Positions 15,079-19,449 of a stretch of DNA of 19,449 nt are shown piece after piece; the first letter of the stretch is position 1; every line of letters starts with the position of its first letter. The notes beneath the pieces are model-generated. The model was not told where the DNA came from. It saw only the letters and a list, made by a program, of their open reading frames with translations, and did no database searches. A program made the translations under genes and the position numbers. Origin of the DNA: DASRLE01 sp964558455 (GTDB lineage: Bacteria > Verrucomicrobiota > Verrucomicrobiia > Limisphaerales > Palsa-1400); assembly GCA_964558455.1 (NCBI GenBank), contig CAZLEE010000073.1:1-19449 (forward strand), given 5' to 3'.

Positions 15079-15837
15079 TTATAGTGGTTGCAGTCGGAAG
15101 AAGGCGGGACTGGGGGCGTTGGTGATTTGCAGGCTGATAAAGGGAATGCCATTGGTGAATGTCGTCCAGTTGCCTGAGGCCAGATTGGTGGTCATTTGCA
15201 GCACATAATTCGAGCCGATTGATGTCGGAAAAGATGCTGGCAATGGGAAAAACAACACCGGCTGATTACTGTAAGTGGCGACGCCAAGCGGAGGCAGCGG
15301 CGGGGTCCACGGCGCGGTTGTAAGACCGGCAAAAGTGTTGGTCCAGCCTGTGGTGAACGGCAAGTAATAGACGGTCGGGCTTTCATCGGCAAATATGGCG
15401 GGGCCATAGCTTGGGACGTTACCCAGGAAATAGACTCCTTTCAGACTGGTGCAGGCCAGGAACGCATCCTGCCCAATGTTGGTGACGCTGTTGCCGATCA
15501 GGACGTTGGTCATGCTGGTGCAATACAGAAACGCATCCTGCCCGATGCTGGTGACGCTGTTGGGAATCGTAACGCTGTTCAGAGTGCCGTAATCGTCGGT
15601 GAACGCCCCGTTCCCGATGCTGGTGACCGGCAGGCCGTTGATCGAACTGGGGATGGTCACCACAGTATTGGAACCGGTGTACACACTGCCGGAACCGGTG
15701 AATCCCGTGATGGTAATCGCGCCGTTAGTGGTCGTGTAATTCCAGATGCCGTAACTGTTCGTGTAAGTTTGGGCTTGTACTGCCGCCGGTGCAGCCAATA
15801 GGAGCAGGGCGAAGAGTGTGGGCAGGGTTCTTTTCAT
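15079..15837 (-). CDS. Secreted BspA-type (LRR_5) leucine-rich-repeat protein
   Basis: This 252-residue protein has a signal peptide of about 22 residues (MKRTLPTLFALLLLAAPAAV, then QA). A short beta-strand region (23-60) precedes LRR_5 repeats at about 60-140. The two best units are exact 23-mers beginning LNSVTIPNSVTSIGQDAF and MTNVLIGNSVTNIGQDAF. A proline-rich linker (about 176-185) leads to a C-terminal segment, YVLQMTTNLASGNWTTFTNG ... FFRLQPL. I associate that ending with many secreted verrucomicrobial proteins, and it may be an attachment or secretion domain. BspA-type repeats often mediate adhesion, but a role here is inference. ATG 15837 precedes the signal peptide; the open frame continues upstream to 16374 without recognisable protein and is not used. 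No Shine-Dalgarno sequence is visible. Confidence 0.82.
   Translation of the reverse strand: MKRTLPTLFALLLLAAPAAVQAQTYTNSYGIWNYTTTNGAITITGFTGSGSVYTGSNTVVTIPSSINGLPVTSIGNGAFTDDYGTLNSVTIPNSVTSIGQDAFLYCTSMTNVLIGNSVTNIGQDAFLACTSLKGVYFLGNVPSYGPAIFADESPTVYYLPFTTGWTNTFAGLTTAPWTPPLPPLGVATYSNQPVLFFPLPASFPTSIGSNYVLQMTTNLASGNWTTFTNGIPFISLQITNAPSPAFFRLQPL
15445..15582 (-). repeat. Two 69-base LRR_5 repeat units
   Basis: Two adjacent 23-codon units (residues 86-108 and 109-131 of the LRR protein) differ in only a handful of residues. They share the NSVTxIGQDAFLxCTS core, and the nucleotide sequences remain clearly alike. A shorter degenerate unit precedes them (VTSIGNGAF) and one follows (LKGVYFLGN). The similarity suggests duplication within the gene. 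Confidence 0.75.
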
Positions 15838-16101
15838 AAGATGCAAGCAAATGATTTGAGACTTCATAACGCACAATTCCCCCATTCGATTTGGTTTCAA
15901 TCGTTCCCCGGCGGCTTCGACGCGGACAAAGGGGGGACTCATAGGAAGAATCGCACCCATCCGGCTAACCTCGACGGAGCAGCATCGCGAATGCCAGTTG
16001 TCAAACAAAGCCTGCTTTATTGGGCTACAGGCCAAAAAATGGGGCTGATCTGAGAGACACCCCAGGTTTTCAGTCACTTTTATTGTTTTGAAAAGGATTT
16101 G
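15838..16101. other. Intergenic region between divergent genes, nothing firmly recognised
   Basis: This separates the minus-strand LRR gene from the plus-strand small ORF and EF-hand gene, so it should hold divergent promoters, but no convincing -35/-10 pair was found by eye. A weak inverted repeat TGGGG ... CCCCA (16040-16064, 15-base loop) is followed by GGTTTT. The minus-strand open frame across this stretch lacks recognisable protein features. Confidence 0.4.
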
Positions 16102-16263
16102 ATGAAAATCACGCGGGTGCAACTGCGTGAAAATGATAAACTTTGCGTGGAATTTTATAAGGCGGATGGAATGTCGGGGACGATGGCGCCTGCCGATGCA
16201 GCGACCGGAGATTTGCGCGATTACAAACCGGCACTTGACAAAACTTCCGGCAGCCCGCATTAG
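16102..16263 (+). CDS. Probable small protein, 53 residues, unknown function
   Basis: An ATG preceded by AAGGA (16093-16097, four-base spacing) opens a 53-codon frame ending in TAG. This is one of the few clear Shine-Dalgarno sequences in the window. The product begins MKITRVQLRENDKLCVEFYK and ends DKTSGSPH. It is hydrophilic, with no signal peptide, membrane segment or motif I recognise. Codon use looks compatible with neighbouring genes. It lies 87 bases before the EF-hand membrane protein on the same strand, so the two could share a transcript. It could also be a chance frame or a degraded gene remnant; the short length prevents a firmer call. Confidence 0.45.
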   Translation: MKITRVQLRENDKLCVEFYKADGMSGTMAPADAATGDLRDYKPALDKTSGSPH

Positions 16264-16350
16264 TCCCGTGTTGCAATATAAACTAAGAACCACGGCAAAA
16301 TTTGCGATGGCTGCCGCCTCAAGGTTTTGGGCGCGGCTGGCTGATTTTTC

Positions 16351-18615
16351 ATGACGAACAACGCAACAACCCATTGCTGGCGATTCTACTGCGCCGGGGG
16401 ATTCGACCAGGTGCGGCTCGAATCAGGGGCTGACTTGATGAGCCTGGATCAGCTCGACCAAAAACTATGGGTCGCGCTGGCCTGCCCCATTGCCGGGTTG
16501 GACTTCGATCCCAAGACCGCAGCCCTGATCGACACGGACAACGACGGTCGCATCCGCGCGCCTGAACTCATCGCCGCCGTGCAATGGGCCGGCAACGCGC
16601 TCAAGAACCCGGACAGGCTCATTCAGGGCGGAGATTCGCTCAGCCTCGACGCCATCGACGACAACAGCGAGCACGGAAAACAAATTCTCGCCTCCGCCCG
16701 GCGCATTCTGGCCCATCTCAATCAACCCGCAGGCGCGTCCGTGACCCTGGCGCAAGCGATGGATGCCAACCGCATTTTCGCCGCCGCGCTGTTTAACGGG
16801 GATGGCGTGATCGTGCCGCAGTGCGCCGACGATCCGGAGATCGTGGCGGTGATCGACGAAATTGCCGGGTGCATGGGTACGATCAATGATCGTTCCGGCA
16901 AGCCGGGCATCGACCAGGAGCGGGCGGATAAATTTTTCGAGGCTTGCGCCGCCTTTGACAATTGGACGAAACAGGCGGAGGCGGAGGCGCGCTCCATTCT
17001 GCCCGCCGGGGCCAATACCGCCGCCGCCGCCGATGCGGTTCTGGCGATCAAGCCAAAGGTGGATGACTATTTTGGGCGCTGCCGCGTGGCGGCGTTTGAC
17101 CCGCGAACCCTTGATATACTCAATCGGACCAAGGAAGAATACGCACAGATCGCCACGCATCAACTGAGCATCGATGCGAGCGAACTGGCATCCTTTCCGC
17201 TCGCGCAAGCCGCCCCCGGCAAGGCATTGCCGCTTGAGACGGGGCTGAATCCGGCCCACGCCGCCGCCATCGCCACGCTTTCAACGGCGGCGGTGCGACC
17301 TCTCCTGGGCAACCGCTCGGAATTGACCGAGGCCGAATGGGCTTTGCTCCAAGCCAGGCTGGCCGCCTATAAAACATGGAAAGCCGCCAAGGGCGGCGCG
17401 GCGGTGGAAAAACTCGGCCCGGCCCGCGTCCGGTACCTTCTCACCGGCAAAGCGCAGGGAAGCGTCAACGCCCTGATCGCCCGGGACAAGGCGCTGGAGA
17501 CGGAAGCGGCCAACGCGGTTCAAGTGGAAAAGCTGTTGCGCTACGTGCGCGACCTTCACCTGCTCTGCCGCAATTTCGTCAATTTTAGCGACCTATATGT
17601 GGCGGGAGGGCCGGCGATCTTCCAGTGCGGCGCGCTCTATCTGGACCAGCGCGCCTGTTTTTTATGTTTGACAGTTGAAGACGCCGGGCGCCACGTTGCG
17701 ATGGCGGGACTATCCGGCGCTTATCTGGCCTATTGCGATTGCGCGCGGCGGGGCACGGGCGAGAAACTCAGCATCGTCGCCGTGGTATCGCAGGGAGACG
17801 ATGACAACCTGATGATCGGACGCAACGGGGTGTTCTACGACCGCAAAGGACGCGATTACGACGCCACCATCACGAGAATTGTGGCCAGCCCCATCAGCCT
17901 GCGCCAGGCGTTTTGGTCGCCTTACAAGAAGCTGGTGCGGATGATCGAGGAATACATCGCCAAACGCGCCGCCGCCGCGGACACCGATGCGCAAACGCAA
18001 TTGGCGACGACCGTGACCACCGCGCCGGCGACGGGGGCGGCGCCGGCCAAGCCGTTGTTTGATCCGAGCGTGATCGCGTTGTTAAGCCTGGCCGTCGGCA
18101 GTCTGGCGGCGGGCGCAGCCACCGTGCTGGCGTTTCTGGGCAAAGTTCCGGTGGCGTTGCTGCCCTTCGTGCTGGCGGGCATCGCGCTGATCGTGTCCGG
18201 GCCGTCGCTGCTTCTGGCGTTCATCAAGTTGCGGAAACGGAACCTTGGCCCCATCCTTGACGCCAATGGCTGGGCCATCAACGCCAAGGCCAAAATCAAT
18301 GTTCCTTTTGGCGAACGCCTGACCGCCGTCGCGAAACTGCCGGGTGGCGCCAGTCTTGATTCCGATGATCGCTACGCCGAGAAACGGGCTCTCTGGCCCA
18401 AATTCGTCGTTGCCATGCTGATCTTGCTCTGGATTTACTCGCTGCTGGATTATTCCGGCGTTCTCTTCCGTATGACCAAGAACTGGGAGACGCCGCTTGG
18501 GTCGCCGCCGGCGAATTACAAGTCCAACACGAACGCGATACCGTCCGCAAGCGCGACGAACCAACTAAAGGCTATGATGGGGGAAAGGGCGATTCTGGGA
18601 GCGAGGGACCCGTAA
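16351..18615 (+). CDS. EF-hand-containing membrane protein of unknown function (754 residues)
   Basis: The N-terminal part has one textbook EF-hand loop, DTDNDGRIRAPE (61-72), with acidic ligands at D61, D63, D65 and E72. A long soluble, alanine-rich helical region runs to about 395. A cysteine- and aromatic-rich block (about 398-465, including FVNFSDLY, QCGALYLDQRACFLC and AYCDCAR) follows and looks like the conserved core. Two adjacent membrane helices occupy about 573-597 and 601-625, then a soluble segment with GWAINAKAKINVPFGERL (640-657), and a third helix at 684-701. There is no signal peptide, so the N-terminal 570 residues are probably cytoplasmic. I recognise this as a conserved uncharacterised type but cannot name a function. 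The start at 16351 keeps WRFYCAGGFDQVRL; ATG 16438 is an alternative. Calcium binding is inferred from the loop alone. Confidence 0.78.
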   Translation: MTNNATTHCWRFYCAGGFDQVRLESGADLMSLDQLDQKLWVALACPIAGLDFDPKTAALIDTDNDGRIRAPELIAAVQWAGNALKNPDRLIQGGDSLSLDAIDDNSEHGKQILASARRILAHLNQPAGASVTLAQAMDANRIFAAALFNGDGVIVPQCADDPEIVAVIDEIAGCMGTINDRSGKPGIDQERADKFFEACAAFDNWTKQAEAEARSILPAGANTAAAADAVLAIKPKVDDYFGRCRVAAFDPRTLDILNRTKEEYAQIATHQLSIDASELASFPLAQAAPGKALPLETGLNPAHAAAIATLSTAAVRPLLGNRSELTEAEWALLQARLAAYKTWKAAKGGAAVEKLGPARVRYLLTGKAQGSVNALIARDKALETEAANAVQVEKLLRYVRDLHLLCRNFVNFSDLYVAGGPAIFQCGALYLDQRACFLCLTVEDAGRHVAMAGLSGAYLAYCDCARRGTGEKLSIVAVVSQGDDDNLMIGRNGVFYDRKGRDYDATITRIVASPISLRQAFWSPYKKLVRMIEEYIAKRAAAADTDAQTQLATTVTTAPATGAAPAKPLFDPSVIALLSLAVGSLAAGAATVLAFLGKVPVALLPFVLAGIALIVSGPSLLLAFIKLRKRNLGPILDANGWAINAKAKINVPFGERLTAVAKLPGGASLDSDDRYAEKRALWPKFVVAMLILLWIYSLLDYSGVLFRMTKNWETPLGSPPANYKSNTNAIPSASATNQLKAMMGERAILGARDP

Positions 18616-18653
18616 ATCGGGGGAAGCTTGAAGTCCGCATCCCGGTCCTTTAT

Positions 18654-18672
18654 TCAACCTTTTCGGGGTTGA
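18654..18672 (+). terminator. Weak candidate terminator after the EF-hand gene
   Basis: TCAACC and GGTTGA form a six-base-pair stem around a seven-base loop, 39 bases after the stop codon. The following sequence (TTTCAATTATTAAC) is AT-rich but not a proper T-tract. The stem is short, so intrinsic termination is uncertain. Confidence 0.28.
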
Positions 18673-18824
18673 TTTCAATTATTAACATATTTTCCAACAG
18701 GCGTATTCGCGCCAACCGCTGGGCTGAATGATTGCATTCCTTTCAGGATTGCCCGCCAAACCGAATGGGCGGCGCGCAAGTTTACCTTGTGTTCTTTGGA
18801 CGGCGCTTCAAAGATTTCGGGGTG

Positions 18825-19310
18825 ATGAAAAATATTGCGTCGTCAGAGAAGGCAGGGCCGAAAAACAGAATTTTATTCAACATATTATGCACGTTGCCAA
18901 TTCTTGTTCTGCTGGGGATTTTTGGGTATCTGGCCTGGGACCGGATGGCACATCGGGGGCCGCAGGCGCGGGACATTTCGAGCCAGCCGTTTGCTTCGGT
19001 GGTGATCAGCGGGTTGAAGGCCAATTTGTTTGCACAAGGCGACGCGCTACGCACGTCAGGCAATGATTTGCTGATTGAATTTCGCAACAGCCAAAACAAA
19101 CTGACCGATGTGGGCAAGGTGACTTTTGAGTTGAAATTGATAAAGCCGGATGCGGTGATGCACAGCATCGGGAACGTGATGCACACCGCCACCGCGGGAC
19201 AATATCGGACGACAGCGGCGCCGCAGACGGCAGGCGATTGGACGGCAACTCTGGGATTTTCCGGGCCGCAAGGCACGGGGCAGACCAACTTTATTACGAC
19301 GGTGAAATAA
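18825..19310 (+). CDS. Membrane-anchored YtkA-like domain protein
   Basis: This 161-residue protein has one N-terminal membrane helix (about 16-38, FNILCTLPILVLLGIFGYLAW) and an extracytoplasmic beta-sandwich of about 100 residues. The order GNDLLIEFRN (80-89), LIKPDAVMHS (105-114), AGQYRTT (124-130) and AGDWTATLGF (136-145) matches YtkA-like/FixH-like domains, which occur near copper-handling and respiratory-oxidase genes. M112, H113, M119 and H120 could be metal ligands, but the methionine-rich core of typical YtkA domains is reduced. ATG 18825 is preceded by GGGG and directly precedes the helix; the upstream in-frame ATG at 18732 adds an unlikely leader. No copper or cytochrome genes are visible nearby, so the role is unassigned. 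Confidence 0.66.
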   Translation: MKNIASSEKAGPKNRILFNILCTLPILVLLGIFGYLAWDRMAHRGPQARDISSQPFASVVISGLKANLFAQGDALRTSGNDLLIEFRNSQNKLTDVGKVTFELKLIKPDAVMHSIGNVMHTATAGQYRTTAAPQTAGDWTATLGFSGPQGTGQTNFITTVK

Positions 19311-19363
19311 GGAGCCGTCAGGAAATAACATTTACAAATATGACGCCGGGATTTTGGCGGCTG

Positions 19364-19383
19364 GCGAGGAGCGAGCGAGGAGC
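19364..19383. repeat. Short direct repeat in the terminal intergenic region
   Basis: GCGAGGAGC occurs twice (19364-19372 and 19375-19383), separated by two bases, in a stretch with no recognisable gene. Its GAGCGAGGAGC style resembles dispersed intergenic repeats that I loosely associate with verrucomicrobial genomes, but only one copy is in the window. Confidence 0.4.
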
Positions 19384-19449
19384 ATATCCGCAGTGTCTGG
19401 CTATCCTATTGACGCAACCTGACTCAATGGGTAGTGCTTGGTGAGCGAT

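Noticed and set aside
16040..16064. TGGGG ... CCCCA inverted repeat followed by GGTTTT
   Set aside because: The loop is 15 bases and no plus-strand gene precedes it that would need terminating; probably chance.
15838..16374. Minus-strand N-terminal extension of the LRR protein by about 179 residues
   Set aside because: The extension has no recognisable domain and would bury the signal peptide that begins at 15837.

Overview
The window most likely comes from a GC-rich member of the Verrucomicrobiota, of the Pedosphaera/Limisphaera kind. Three things point there. There is a long secreted protein made of Gloeobacter/Verrucomicrobium-type (GloVer) tandem repeats. There is a small secreted leucine-rich-repeat protein whose C-terminus (TTNLASGNW ... 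FFRLQ) I associate with extracellular proteins of this phylum. There is also a folP-cdaA-ybbR-glmM cluster. No phage, transposase, CRISPR or other mobile-element signature was seen, so this reads as ordinary chromosome with a few lineage-specific secreted or membrane proteins.

Layout. Positions 138-4787 (+) hold rlmN (23S rRNA/tRNA adenine-C2 methyltransferase), hisH (glutaminase subunit of imidazole glycerol phosphate synthase) and a 969-residue secreted 14-repeat GloVer protein, closely packed. Positions 4903-9117 (+) hold a Mn-type superoxide dismutase followed by folP, cdaA (diadenylate cyclase), a one-domain YbbR protein and glmM. The last three form the classical c-di-AMP/peptidoglycan-precursor module, here entered through folP, whose 3' end overlaps cdaA. 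A tRNA-Lys(UUU) gene lies on the minus strand at 9154-9229 with an encoded CCA.

Positions 9365-10941 carry a small FmdB-type zinc-ribbon protein (+), a HAD phosphatase (-) and a stand-alone DEDDy 3'-5' exonuclease (+). Minus-strand genes at 10939-15837 encode a GNAT-GNAT-cyclic-nucleotide-binding fusion, a secreted GH92 alpha-mannosidase-type glycosidase and a secreted BspA-type LRR protein. From 16102 the plus strand holds a probable 53-residue small protein, a 754-residue EF-hand membrane protein of unknown function and a membrane-anchored YtkA-like protein. The last 140 bases carry no recognisable gene but include a short direct repeat that may belong to a dispersed intergenic family.

How the genes fit together. 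CdaA makes c-di-AMP at the membrane, YbbR proteins are its usual partner, and GlmM supplies glucosamine-1-phosphate for cell-wall synthesis and is known in Firmicutes to bind and inhibit CdaA. The cluster therefore links second-messenger and wall-precursor synthesis. The GH92 enzyme, the GloVer protein and the LRR protein all carry N-terminal signal peptides and suggest glycan use and surface exposure. The most unusual items are the tandem-GNAT/cNMP fusion, the uncharacterised EF-hand membrane protein with its small upstream ORF, the 14-repeat GloVer protein (14 = 2 x 7, suggesting a double propeller), and the minimal YbbR partner of CdaA.
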